Origin: Pseudisothecium myosuroides
Lineage: Eukaryota > Streptophyta > Bryopsida > Hypnales > Lembophyllaceae
DNA length: 64,000 bases
Assembly: GCA_951799445.1 (NCBI GenBank)
Contig: OX637293.1
Coordinates: forward strand, 22,816,001 to 22,880,000
Reading direction: 5' to 3'
Made by a program: the position numbers and the translations under genes. Within the stretch, counting starts at the first letter, position 1; every line of letters begins with the position of its first letter. Positions 44,779 through 56,547 of the stretch are shown here, in pieces. The notes under the pieces were generated by a model. That model saw only the letters and a list, made by a program, of their open reading frames with translations, made no database searches and was not told the DNA's origin.

Positions 44779-46087
44779 TTAACCCCTCACCGCCGGGACT
44801 GGAAAAGCATTTTCGGGGAGCTCACAGGGAGCAGTCCGCAAAAATTGCTCGTTCTGTCAATCTCGAAGGCGCTGCCGAATTTCACCGTTGAAAGCGGCAG
44901 TCCACTCAGTGCAACTTCGGGAAGTGCCCTCCGATCAACCATCGCGCCGTTACATCCAAAGTTTATAACATTTGATGGCTCGGTATTTTGGAGCGACGAG
45001 TCAGTTTTGTGAAGCTTTTCGGCACGTCGAGGCAAAATCAAACAACAAGGACTTCAAATTTCGCCACAAGACTATGTGGGTAGGGCGGGATGATCACTAC
45101 CAACTACATCCAAAAATTTTGAAGCACGATTGGCGATAGCGGCTCCACGATTTGGCAGTGAATGGCGGGGTGCTTGCACATGGTAACCGGATAGCCACCG
45201 CTTGAGTTTATCTCGCACGGGTCACAGCCGGTTCACAAATATGTCACAGGTAGGGGAAACTGGGTGGTTGGGAATGTCGTACCTGGCGAGCCAAAGATTC
45301 AGGCGTCACGGCGATTGGGAGAGTGCGACCGGTCGGACGAAAGGACGACACTTGATAATTCAAGGCTTCACTGATATTGCTGAGGGATTACTCGGGCTGC
45401 AGTTACGAGCAAGAAGAAATTCGAATTGCTCAGACATGGTGGATGCTGCGGAAACAAATTGAGGAGCCCAATTACGCAGGATTGTCGGAGTACGTCATGA
45501 AAAAAAATGGAAGCCGTGAAGGACTCCAGAGCCACCTAGGGCGTCGGAAAACAAATGGAAACCGTGAAAGACTCGTCAGTCACCTTTCACGTCGAGAAAA
45601 GACTAGGAGTTCATGAAAGACTACGGATGCTTCAAAAATGCCGGAAAAAGATAATTTCATTGAAAAACAACTCGGACATAACATTGCAACTGCAATTCAC
45701 TACAACCATGAATCACCATGGCTGGATGTGAAGTGGCAAGAGCCTCACATCCTCCTACTGTGGCCCACTTCGATCAAGCTGAGCCATCCTCGAGAAGGAA
45801 ATCCAAAGCTCGTCAGGCACCAACGGTTGGCAACCGGCACGTTCCGGTCACTTTGAACAGTGCAAGACAAAGTGGCCCTACAAAACCTCAAGGTCCAGCC
45901 AATCCAAGCTCGAAATCCGACAACCTCGCATGATTTCAGATCAGCCTTACTGATTTCGTGGCAGACAACCCGCCCAACTACTCAATCGGAAACTCGAACC
46001 ACTGAATCTTCACCATCTGTGAAATTCACAGACCATTTTCCAATTCGCAGCGGAAGTTTATCGTCCCCTCCGGCGATGAGGGATTAA
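44779..46087. mobile_element. GC-rich TTAA-flanked element of a separate family
   Basis: The left end is TTAACCCCTCACCGCCGGGA (44779). The right end is CCGGCGATGAGGGATTAA (to 46087), an imperfect inverted repeat bordered by TTAA. Just inside is GCATTTTCGGGGAGCTCACAGG, which resembles the GCGTTTTCGGGTAGGTACC segment of the CCCCTAAAGGACC family, suggesting distant relationship. The 1309-bp body is distinctly richer in GC and CpG than its surroundings and carries several overlapping frames of 70-86 codons on both strands (such as 45202-45462). None shows a recognisable transposase motif. Confidence 0.75.
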
Positions 46088-46639
46088 ACAATCACTTCCT
46101 ACAATGAATTAGCACTAAAAAGCTGGAAGTTCCTATTGTGGTCACTAATCACTCCATTCCGGTTAGCTAGACATTGATTGTGGCCCAAATCTCATTCACT
46201 GGAAGAAAAACATAATGGGGTGGAAAAAACCCATAATGGGGTCATTTGTAGGTGTCCACAATGGGTCTTCTGTCCATAATGGGCTATTTTATCTTACATT
46301 TAACTTTGCTTCATGATTTGTTTTTCCCCTATAGTCGATCACCTGAAGTTGTAATGTCCGATGACTGTCAGTCATTCGAAATCCAAGTACAAGTAATTAA
46401 ATAATCAAGGTTCAGGTATTGTAATGAACCTTAACAAGTTTTGGAAAAAAAAATAGATGTCGAAATTAGTCCAAGGACATCTACCATCAAGAGTTTTTTT
46501 AATGGCAATGTGATAGTCATAATTCATTGCCAATTGGTGGAAATGAAGGGTGAAGAGGTTGTTTTTATAGAAAAATTAATTGTTCATGGTGAATCCTCAA
46601 AGGGTATGGGATATTTAGAGGAGAGATCATTCATTGTCA

Positions 46640-47390
46640 AATACAGAAATTGTGTTAAAACTAGAATTTTAGACCTCATTTAGGCATAGTTTTTTTCAAA
46701 AAACTTTGAACTAAACAAAGTTGGGTAATTAAGCTAGTTTTCATCTCCAAAAATTCGTTTAAGGTTTAGAGCCTCCAATAAAAAGTTACAAACAAAATCT
46801 AAAAGGGGTTGAAAGGGAGATTTTCTTTGACATTTTCAAATACCTTCTCCGAATTTTGTTCATAACTTTTTATTGAAGGCTCTAAACCTCCAACAAATTC
46901 TTGGAAATGAAAACTACACTAAATAGTGAAATTGGATTGCCTCAACAATTAGGTTGCCTTACCCCAGAGAAGTTACCTCATGACTAATGCTTGTCCAGAT
47001 GGAGGCACGTGCTAACCTCTAACCCGAGCCATGAACCATTGAGCCAATCCATGCCAAACACATAGTTTTGACTTTACTGCATCCTTCTAAAGTAACTGTG
47101 CATATTGATATAGTGTAGAATGTCGAGAAATTAGTGAGGGGGGGCACCTGATTTCACTATTCATTGTAGATTAATTACCCAACTTTGTTTAGTTCAAAGT
47201 TTTTTGAAAAAATTATTCTACTATGCCTAAATGAAGTTTGAAATTCTAGTTTTAACACAAGCCCTAATTTAACACAAGCCCTACTTTAAACTTAATTATG
47301 AGCGGTTGAGAAACTATAAATTCTAAATTACATATCCCACATGGGTTGTTCTACCTCCTACCACCCAATGTGTACATAAGGAGCTTCTCT
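46640..47390. mobile_element. F3 foldback copy interrupted by a MITE
   Basis: The left arm (GACCTCATTTAGGCATAGTT, TTTAGAGCCTCCAATAAAAA) and right arm (GGCTCTAAACCTCC, CTATGCCTAAATGAAG) are inverted copies. The 254-bp MITE at 46915-47168 with TA borders splits the right arm. Confidence 0.7.
46915..47168. mobile_element. MITE of the CACTAAATAGTGAAATT group, copy 2
   Basis: The ends are TACACTAAATAGTGAAATTG and ATTTCACTATTCATTGTA, with inner AGGTTGCCTTA and GAGAAATTAGTGAGG motifs as in the copy at 16334. Inserted in a foldback arm; TA on both sides. Confidence 0.85.
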
Positions 47391-47811
47391 TCTCATCTTT
47401 AAACACCCAAATTTAAGTGGCTTTTGAAGCAAGTTGGAAATTGTGAGTGTGCTTCAATTTTTTTTGGCAACTAGTTTGAAAATCCACTTCATTTTGTTTA
47501 ACTTCACTAAATTCGATTAATTTTGCCAATTAATCACCCTGTATTCTCACGAGCTGATTATTAAACATATTTCTACTACACCCTCATTACTAGAGTCCTG
47601 ACAAGTTTCGCGATATTCACACAATCTAACAATGCACTACAGTTAAATGCCCCTACTAATTCTCAGGCGATTAATAGTGGTTTGGTCACTTTGGAGCGGC
47701 CCTCCAGAGGGGTCAAAATTTCTCTAATGCCGGATAGCATTGTGACATGAATTGGGGGAGTTCTTCATTCAAGTAAAACTTTTGAAGTGATGATGAAATG
47801 GGTCTAGATTC

Positions 47812-49166
47812 ATTAGAGAAAATTTGAGGCCTCTGGAAGGCCGCTCTGCTGCCCTTTGAGGAACCCAAAGTTTAGTGTTTTTTTGGCTTATATAAGAATT
47901 TTTTTCCCCTATTCCCACTCAACTTCCCTCGATCTATTAGATGACTATCACCGGTTCAAAATCCAAGTACAAATGTTTAATAATCAGGGTTAAGATATTC
48001 TAATTCACCTTAATCCTGATTTTTAAATAACTTAAATTCAAATACACCTTGCACACTAAATAAGTTGTGGAAAAAGAAGCAAATGTCCAAAATATTCCAA
48101 TGACCATCTACCTTCAATTTTTTTTTATGGCAATGTAAAATACTTAATTCTTGGACATTTGGTGAGATTGAGGATGAAAAAAAAAGCACTTTATACAAGT
48201 TGGGTAGTAGTAGTTAACACAGTCCATGTCAGATATGTAAATTAGGCTTAATAGGAGCTCAACCACCCATAGTTAAGTTAAAATAAGAATTGTGCTGAAA
48301 GTTGAATTTCAAACCTCATTTAGGCATAGTAGAATTATTTTTTTCAAAAAACTTTGGACTAAAGAAATTGGGGAATTAAACTAAATTTTATTTCCAAAAA
48401 TTAATTTGAGGTTTAGAGCCTCCAACTAAAATTTATTGACAAAATTCAGAGAGTGTATTTGAAAATGTCCAAAAATATGCCCCTTCCAATCCCTCTCTAA
48501 AATTTGGCCATAACTTTTAATTGGAGTCTCCAAATCTCAAATGGATTTTTGGAGAGGAAATCTAGCTTGATTCCCCACATTAACTTAGTTCAAAATTGTT
48601 TGAAAAAAGTTATTTTACTATGCTTAAATGAGGTCCAAAATTAAAATTTAAACACAATTCTTGCATTTGACTTAACTATGAGCGGTTGAGCTCCTATGAA
48701 TCCTAATTTACATATCCCACATGGATTGTTTGACCTACTACTATCCCACTTGTATAAAGAGGTTCTTCTTCTCATCTCTAAACTCACAAATTAAAGTAAG
48801 TAGCTATTGCAGCTAGTTGTTTTCGGAAGCAACTAGCTTCAAAAGCCACTTAAATTGATTTAATTTGACTTGATTGGATAATTTGATTTTTAATTTTTAG
48901 TTAAAATTCTTGTTTAGTATTGGCCTTTTTTTTTAAAACCTGGAGTGTATTCCAATAGTGACCAAGAACAATTGGCAGAAAACCTGTATTGACATTTTTT
49001 AATCCTAAAAGTCAAGCAACAGGCCTGCTCTTACTAACTAGTTTTGCAAAATTTACTACTCCTGACTATGCACCTCTGACAGTTTTCGTAGGAGACCTAC
49101 CTTTAATTTTATAGATTGGATGATCATTCTAGAGTGGCCCTCCAAAGGCCCCAGAATTCTTCTAAT
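47812..49166. mobile_element. 1.36-kb ATTAG...CTAAT element containing an F3 foldback
   Basis: The ends read ATTAGAGAAAATTTGAGGCC and the complement of ATTAGAAGAATTCTGGGGCC. Most of the interior is a foldback (about 48189-48763) whose arms share TACAAGTTGGGTAGTAG with CTACTATCCCACTTGTA. Block 1 lacks the element at the corresponding place (near 11500), but the borders TTC and GAG do not match, so the target duplication is unclear. Confidence 0.7.
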
Positions 49167-49185
49167 GAGGACTTTTTTTTTCATT

Positions 49186-50416
49186 TTTTATAAAGTGCCA
49201 AAGTGCCAATAAAAGTGTTATAGTGGTGCTCTAAATTTCAACAATCATCCACATATTGGATAGAAAATATCACATTAGCATATATTACATGTTCATAATT
49301 CTGTTTTCATCCACAATCTGGCAATTTCATCTAAGATTTAATTTTATTCAAAGTTTTTTACCAAAAAACTTTACAGCTTGTTGCTACTTTTTAACCAAAT
49401 TATTTTCTCTGGTACAATCTGGCACAAAACAATAGTAGAAAATTCAGTTTTTCTGTTGTTTTGGTCGCGTTGATCCGGTCAAAATTTGACAGAAATCTGT
49501 TGAAATTTCTGTCAGATTTTGACCAGATCAACGCGACCAAAACAATAGAAAAACTGAATTTTCTACTAGTGAAAAATCCCTTCAAAAAAACCCTAGTCTA
49601 GATGTCATGATTTGGTCAGGAGTGAGTGAAATGTTGTCAATTGTACGGTTGTGGCTTTCTATGGATGATAAGGCTTCCTTTAACTCAATTTCTCATATTT
49701 CTTCAATTGGAGAGACTGTGCAATTTATTGTAATTTAGGAGTACAAGATGCAACAAGCAAAGGATCTTCTGGCATGCAGTTCAAGAATGTTATGCATTTT
49801 TGGGCTGAAATGTATATTTTGTGGAAGTGCCAAAGGTCCTGCTACTATGTTTTTGTACAATGTCTATAAATTTATTTGATGAGGTGGCATTTACAGTGTT
49901 TGAATCCCTATTAGTCAATGGTTGTATCAATGTTGTGTCTCAAAGGGCGGTTAGTCATTATACTTTTATGTCGGGTTTTAATAATTGGTGTTTTTGGGTT
50001 TCAAAAAAGGGCTATTGTTTTGGCTAGTATGAAAGGGGCTTCAACACTAGCAAAAGGACAAGTAAAAGGCTATTGCAAAGCCGCTTACCACATTTATATG
50101 TGTGTCATATGTGGGCATTTATTTCTCTTTGTTGCTATGGATGTTGTCAATGTCAAATGTTAGTTGTGATACAGGTGTTTTTTGCATTTATATTGTAGCT
50201 TTTAGAGTCATTTAGTGGTTGACTGTGAGAAATGTTACAATCAATCTAATATGGTTCCATTGACTCCTGGTAACCACCGTGAGCTTAGACCTACTAAATA
50301 GTGGCATAGATTAGTATTCAAGCCATTGTCAAGTCTTGTGTTACATTAAGGATTGTACAATGTCTTGCAAACCATTGAGTTGAGTTTCATGCAAGATGTA
50401 CCCACATTTTATCATG
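49186..50416. repeat. R1 repeat copy and duplicated noncoding sequence
   Basis: Partner of 11536-12634. Starts AAAGTGCCAAAGTGCC and includes CATCCACATATTGGATAGA. It is split by the CACTA-type hairpin at 49430-49571. No gene called. Confidence 0.6.
49430..49571. mobile_element. 142-bp near-perfect hairpin MITE with CACTA-type ends
   Basis: Two arms of about 65 bp pair with few mismatches around a loop of about 9 nt (CTGTTGAA region). The ends read CAATAGTAGAAAATTCAG and the complement of CACTAGTAGAAAATTCAG, the consensus end widely seen in plant CACTA elements. AAA borders both sides (49427-49429, 49572-49574), a 3-bp duplication as expected for CACTA. Block 1 at about 11775 has uninterrupted CACAAAAAAAAGACC. 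A transcript would fold like a small-RNA precursor. Confidence 0.9.
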
Positions 50417-51346
50417 TTAACCCCTAAAGGACCGGCATGCGTTTTTTGGTTGTATAGAGATTTTGGGCAGGTACGTGTGACTAGAGATTTTCATATTTTG
50501 AACTAAAATTTTAATAGAAGGTGGGCGCAAGGAATACCTTTCATATGCACTAAATTTCATGACATTTGGAAATAGGAGTCAAAAGTTATGGCCAAATATG
50601 TTACTTTTTTCATAAGTGGGCAATCCGAGAAGATCATTAAAAATCACTTTTTTCATAAATAAAAATTTGAAATTGGTTTTCCAAGAGTTTATATATACGT
50701 GGAAAGCTTTGAATCATTTCATTTTGACCAATGAGTCAAAAATTATGAGGGTTTTTAGTTTGCGGGCAGTTATGAATTATCTACTCTGAAATAAACTTTG
50801 AAGTTGTTTATTTAACTCAATTTTAAATTTTTTTGAAAAAAAATAATTTTAGGATGTAGGTTGTTTATTACAACATTACAACCATTGGGATTGACATTTT
50901 TCAATTCCATAATTAAATTCTTAACAATTTAGTGTTTTGGATCATTCTCTACTTCTTTCTACTTACTATTTTTTTGTATATGTTGTACAATTCCAAATGA
51001 TTTGAAATTTTTTAAGCATGTAGCCAACTTGTTTAGAAAAAAGAATTCAAAGAAGCATCACCATTTTGGACATTTTTTCATACAAATGTGACCTTGTGAG
51101 GTGCAGCTGCCCTGTTTTTTGTAGGGACAAAAAAAAGAATTTTGCCAATTCAAATGCTAATATCCTCCAATCTGCATAGTGGAAAATTCTGAAAAAATTT
51201 CCACGTCTTCTAAAACTAGTTTACTATAAGATCCTACGGTTACATGTGTCAAAAAAGTTTTTTTGCAAGAATTTGGTACTTGTACTAAGAATGGCAATTT
51301 TTGAGTGATTTCGGTGAAAACATAGTAATAGAATTTTAGGAGTTAT
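50417..51346 (+). mobile_element. TTAA-flanked TIR element, copy with mosaic ends
   Basis: The left end is TTAACCCCTAAAGGACCGGC (50417), same subterminal type as 17430. The right end has decayed to GAATTTTAGGAGTTA and its subterminal block (GGTGAAAACATAGTAATAG) is the second-subfamily type of 33262 and 54441. Length 930 bp. The empty site is 12635-12638. Confidence 0.85.
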
Positions 51347-52710
51347 TGTTAATTGGAGGTGAGTTTCACCCCATTTATATGTTTGGCTATAATAGTGACA
51401 GTGCTTAGGTTCTCACATAATCATTGTTGCATCATTATTGTTTTTTGTTTGTGCTTACTACATGTTGGCACAACATGATCTTGGCACAAAGTGTTTGTGC
51501 ACAACAAACCCTTTAATTCCATAGAAGACAAAAAATATTTGATTGGTGACTTCATTCAATGAATGGATATTTGGATCATATATAGCTCACTACTTCCATG
51601 ATTGAACTTCTATTTCACTACTAAACAAAATAGAATTTCATAAAAGAAACTATAATTTTTTTATAACAATTATCACAATTTTTGAAAACAAAATTGAGAA
51701 TGCATAGGGTTTAGATGGTTTTCTACAACATTTTCACTGTTGACATGTTTCAATTCCATATTAGATATATTATGAATTCAATTTTTTTTATAATTATTGC
51801 ATCCAGCCCTTGGGCAGAAATAGGAAGACTAATATGACCAATACAGGTCGAACAAAATCTTCAACTAGAAAATTCATGGTAATTATATTTGATGAAAAAA
51901 AATTATAAAAAATTATAGAATCCTTCCAAACTCTATTTTTTGTACACGGGAAAAAATTTCCATTGAAGAAACCGCCATCCACATATGTATGACTGCTTAA
52001 GTGGTCAGAAATGCGTTGCCTCTTCTACTACAAAAAACTTTGACCCTTCCTAACTTTTACATACAATATTCAAATGTCGCGTTCCTTGGTGAGTTGGAAC
52101 CCTCCTTTCATTTGTCATCAACAAAATATCAAAATTTCACCCAGGCATCTAATAGTAGTAACTAGGCACAATAGCAAAAAGTGTCAATTTTGTATCCTTC
52201 CATCACTCACGGCAGATCCATTTCCAATGCCAACCATCAATCCCTAAACTGGCTAAAATTAGCTGAGTTTCTATCCCAAAAATCCTTGCGCTACTAGTAC
52301 ATTGTAAAAAAAGGGCCTTTAATGGAGACATTTTAGCCAAAACTGCAACAAAGAATAGAATTTGATAGCCAATTTGCGACTTCCTCTACGTTGGAATTAG
52401 CATCTATTTAGTCAATTTTGTGTTATAGTACTTCCAAAAATCCTCCACAACTTGCAAAATTCTTTCTTTTCTAAGTTTTTTTTTGCTTTGATACTACGTT
52501 ACTTACTATCTAGGCAGCCAAAGTTCATAACATTGAGTAGCATGTGTTGATGTTGCCTTGGTTCTACATTGATGGTCTGCCTCTACATCCTCCACGTGTC
52601 TAATTCATCAGTAGCTACCGATGAAGCACTCATTGTTGGAGTGTGGAATATACCACACCATCACTGTAGAGCTATTGAATGTTATCCGTTGATGCTGCCT
52701 CTCTTGAAGA
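51347..52710. other. noncoding block 2 interior
   Basis: Aligns with 12640-12950 and 13330-16000 of block 1, minus the elements inserted there. Contains the single TA sites at 52387 and 52398 that are occupied in block 1. No gene recognised. Confidence 0.5.
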
Positions 52711-52963
52711 TACCCAAAATAGTGAAATTAGGTTGCCTTAACAATTTGGTTGCCTTACAACAAGAAAGCTACTTTACAAGCCATCAAATTCAACAAATAT
52801 TTCTAAAACTATTTGCATTTGTACGTATGGAGGTTTGGGAGTTTCAATTTCAAAAGTACCTAACTCAAAAGTAGTGCATTCTTGTACAATAACTGAAAAT
52901 ATTTATATAGTGTCAAATGTCGAGAAATTAGTGTGGGGCAACTTAATTTCACTGTTTTGTGTA
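52711..52963. mobile_element. MITE of the CACTAAATAGTGAAATT group, copy 3
   Basis: The ends are decayed: CCCAAAATAGTGAAATTAGG on the left and AATTTCACTGTTTTGTGTA on the right. The inner AGGTTGCCTTAACAATTTGG and GAGAAATTAGTGTGGGGCAA match the copies at 16334 and 46915. Confidence 0.75.
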
Positions 52964-54440
52964 GCATATTGCACTAAGTTAAATTCCAACTACTAGTTTT
53001 GGGATTTGGGATCACTGACGGATGCCAACTGACTTAACTTCCAGCGGTGTGGAAACCCAGCAAGCGGCAGCAACTGACTGAACTGAGTGAAAGGCCCCTG
53101 AACTTAACTGCCATTGCAAATTTGCAGTCAATCCACGTTCAGTATCCCCGCCGGTCAATCATCCGTCTCCAGAGTGCAGACCTCCCTCGATAACCTGACT
53201 GTCAGTCCTCTGTCAGTCCTCTGCAGCTCCGAAACCGACAGGCAGACGCTCCACCAAAGTCAGTCTGATAATTTGAAGTGAAATCCGGCATCCAAAGTGA
53301 GACTGAAGGAATATCTTAAGCGTACTGTATGCGCCAGTAAGCTTCCTGAGTGTCTGTAATAAATTATCATTCAAGACTCTGTCCACAGTCTGTGCTCAAC
53401 GCGAAACTCAAGCTCATGGGCCTGCTGGACGGCATCCAAAGTGGCTGAAGGTTTCATTTGTGCCAAAGAAAACAAAAAACAAAAAACAAAAAAAGTGACT
53501 GTAGGAATAACTTACTGTATGCGCAAGTAAGCTTCCTGTCTCTAATAACTTATTATTCAAGACTCTGTCCACTGTCTGTGCTCAGAGCGAACTGAAGCTC
53601 ACGGGCCTGCTGGACAACTTCGGGACATTGAAGGCTGAAGTTGCTGGGCACCTGTAAGTAGGTTAAACCGGCATATGACAGGCAAACTGTCCAATGGAGA
53701 CATCTAAGGGCCACCGCTTCACACTATGGCCGTTCAAGTGGAGAGGGGGAGTGGGATTGAGTGGCCAAACTTTTGGGTGAGAGTCCAAAGAAATGAGCAA
53801 TAGATAGGCAATAAAAAATAAGAATTGAAGCCTTCAGATAGTCATAGTGTGAAGCCTCCAAAGGCCAAGCCCAAAGTCCAAGCCCTTGGCAATGAACTCC
53901 CACGGCCTCTCAACTTGGCCAGCCATAGTGTGAAGCCTCTAAGGGCATCTCCACTAGTTCTCTTCAAATGACACATGATGCAAGCGATTTGAAGGGTGTC
54001 AGTTACCAAGTCCGGCCCTGTTATTTCTTGCGGACCCACTAGTTCACTTCAAGCCAGGCAACTTTGGAGCTCCCATGTACAGATGGTCAATCAAATGGCA
54101 TGTGGGGGGGAGGGATATTACAACAAATGCAAAAGTTTCTTCCTATTTTGCCTTGTGAAAGTCAAGACTAGAACTTCCCGTGTAGAGAGGGAATTGTGGA
54201 GTGGACTCAACAAATATTTTTCAGGATCCACAACTGGTGGGCCTGTTTCTATCTTCTAGGCACGCCACATGTGACATTGGGGAAGTGCGACGTGCCTTGG
54301 TGGAGATGCTCTTAAAGGCCAAGACGAAACTCGAAACTCTTAGCAATGAATTTCCACGGCCTCTCAATTTGGATGGCCATACAATGAAGTCTCTAAAGGC
54401 CAAATCCATACCAATCTAATGGTTGAGATCTTGTAAGTTA
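52964..54440. repeat. dispersed ATTCAAGACTCTGTCC repeats and a GGGCATCTCCAC MITE
   Basis: Positions 52980-53660 align with 16975-17430 and 18400-18780 and carry repeat units at 53369 and 53566. Around 53943-54312 the ends AAGGGCATCTCCACTAG and CTTGGTGGAGATGCTCTT form an inverted repeat of a type common in plant MITEs. It is flanked by two related segments with CACGGCCTCTCAA and GCCATAGTGTGAAG (53835-53945 and 54315-54410). Frames at 53842-54419 mirror these repeats and are not called. Confidence 0.6.
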
Positions 54441-55884
54441 TTAACCCCTAAAGTTCCTTGACTATGTTTTCACCAAAAATGCTTTAAAAATGCCATTTCT
54501 AGTACAAGTACCAAAATTTTGGAAAAAAAACATTTTCTGGACACATGTAATCGTAGGATCTTGTATTAAACTATTTTTAAAAGATGTGGAAAAAATTTAG
54601 AAATTTCCAACCGTCTGGATTGCAAGTTATTAGCGTTTGAGTTGGTAGAAATTCTTTTATTGGCCTTGCGAAAAACAGGGCAATTGCACTTCACAAGCTC
54701 ATTTGTATGAAAAAATGTCCAAAATGGTGGTGCTTTTTGGAATTCCTTCTTCTAGAGCAAGTTGGCTACATGCTTGAAAAATTTCAAACCATTTGGAATT
54801 GTACAACATATAGGGGAAAAACAATAAGTAGAAAGAAGTTGATAATGATTCAAAATACAAAATTGTTAAGATTTTTGTTATGAAATTGAAAAATGTCAAT
54901 TCCAATGGTTGCAATGTGGTAATAAACAATCTACATCCTATGAATTATTTTTTTCAAAAAATATTGAAAATTGAGTAAAATTAAGGACTTCAAAGTTTAT
55001 TTTAGAGTAGAGAATTCATAATTGCTTGCAAATTAATCTAGAAGCGACGCCAGTGCCATTCCGTGGCGTTTGGATGAGAATTTAGTGAACCAAGAAAGAG
55101 TTTGAAAGCATTTTTTCATCCATATTTTTGTTGTTGACCTTTCATATTAGGTTATGAAGAGTATCCAATTGAATTTGTAGTCTTGCTGGTGTTTCTCTTT
55201 ATGTAAATGAGAAGTTAATAAAAAAACGGATCACAAAATATGCTATTTTAGTGTATTTTGGGAACTTGTTGCTCCTTGCTCTAAATCTAAAATTTCTCTA
55301 CAAAAATGATATTTTTTGAATTTGAGCCCAACTAACAAAATGAAGGCCATCTACTCTAGTTTCTACTCCAATTTGAATTTTGGAAAAATTCCTAATATTG
55401 AATATTTTATTGCAATTTGAACTTTGAATGTATTTTCAATGTCTATTATTTTCTAATTATAGAATGACACGGAAATTGAGTTTACACCATGATGTTTGTC
55501 ATTGTAATATATATGCATGGTGAAATTTTCAGATTTTTTGAAATGATTTTCTATTTAATGTGATTTTTCTTCACTGTTTCTTCAAAAATTCTCAAAATAC
55601 CAATTTTTCACAAAAAAATCCAATTTTTTGTGAAGTAAAGTAGACATGTAATTTCATCTCTGAAACAAACTGAAACAAACTCAAGTTGAGAAACAAACTA
55701 CGTATCCTACAATTACTTTTTAACCATGTAGCCAAAAGTTATGAAAAGTGTTGGGCCTTATAATTATTCCTTCTTCCTATATTGTGTGAAAATTTCAAAA
55801 AAATAAAATGAAATATCCATTTGTAGTGAGTTGCTTCAAAATATTTTATTGCCAAAAAATGCGGCTTGGTCCTTTAGGGGTTAA
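54441..55884 (-). mobile_element. TTAA element of the second subfamily, long copy
   Basis: TTAACCCCTAAAGTTCCTTG at 54441 and TTGGTCCTTTAGGGGTTAA ending at 55884. At 1444 bp it is about 500 bp longer than the relative at 33262. The extra part (roughly 55035-55680, starting CTAGAAGCGACGCCAGTGCC) may be sequence lost from shorter copies or a nested insertion; no nested ends are visible. No transposase frame. Confidence 0.85.
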
Positions 55885-56068
55885 ATGAACTTCCACAGCC
55901 TCCCGACCATAGTTTGGGCCTCCATTTCTAGCCGACCCAAATTTTTGTTGAGAGTTCGTCGCCATGTAAGCAATTGGAGGGCCATGGCCTTTAGACTTGT
56001 GCTTTCTAGTGTGAAGGGTCGAGAGGCCAAATTCTTGTTTTCTTGCAATGTGATTGGTGGAAACTCGC

Positions 56069-56547
56069 ATTAGGAAAAAAATGAGCCCTCAAAAGGGCTG
56101 CTTCCCTTTGAAGAGTTCCCTTCAATGGAACTCACAGCCCCTTTGAGGGACAATGGCCACTATTCATCATCATTGATGAACAGAGGTCACAATAAAAAAT
56201 AATATTAAATTAATTAAATTATTTAAATAATTAAATAATTTTTTAAAATAATTAAATAATAATTAAATAATAATTAAATAATAATTAAATAATAATATTT
56301 CAGAAATAGAAATCTGACATGGCACCATTCATGCCACATCAGATTTGAAAATTTTGTAATTTTGTAATTTTTTAAAAATATTTATTTTATTATTTTTTTA
56401 ATAATTTAATTGAATAGTCCTGTGTTGTTCTGGCCTTGCAGTTAGCTGGCCGAACAAAAAGAAGATTTTTTTTTTGGCTTGCATTCCCAGTCGTTTCCTT
56501 GCTGTCCGGAAGCCGCATCCCCTTTCAGGACTCATTTTTTTCCTAAT
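56069..56547. mobile_element. 479-bp ATTAG...CTAAT MITE
   Basis: The ends are ATTAGGAAAAAAATGAGCCC and the complement of ATTAGGAAAAAAATGAGTCC, differing at one of 20 positions. The interior carries an 11-bp tandem repeat AATAATTAAAT (about 56248-56295). Borders do not show a clear target duplication. Confidence 0.82.

Larger units (their letters stand above)
44067..47728. mobile_element. 3.7-kb ATTAG...CTAAT element with nested insertions
   Basis: The ends read ATTAGAAAAATTATCAGCCC and the complement of ATTAGAGAAATTTTGACCCC. The flanks CCC (44064) and GCC (47729) probably represent a 3-bp duplication with one mutation; the empty site is 11417. Inside are a small relative (44350-44691), a TTAA-bordered GC-rich element (44779-46087), an F3 foldback (about 46640-47390) and, within that, a TA-bordered MITE (46915-47168). 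I see no transposase domain. Confidence 0.75.

Noticed and set aside
45202..45933. Overlapping frames of 71-86 codons in the GC-rich TTAA element, considered as a transposase
   Set aside because: Frames are short, overlap in different phases and show no DDE-type motif or zinc-binding pattern. GC-rich DNA has fewer chance stops.
54221..54419. Opposite-strand frames around 53842-54419 sharing similar peptides, considered as a small gene pair
   Set aside because: The similarity reflects two copies of a repeat segment flanking a GGGCATCTCCAC-type MITE; no start, splice or codon support.
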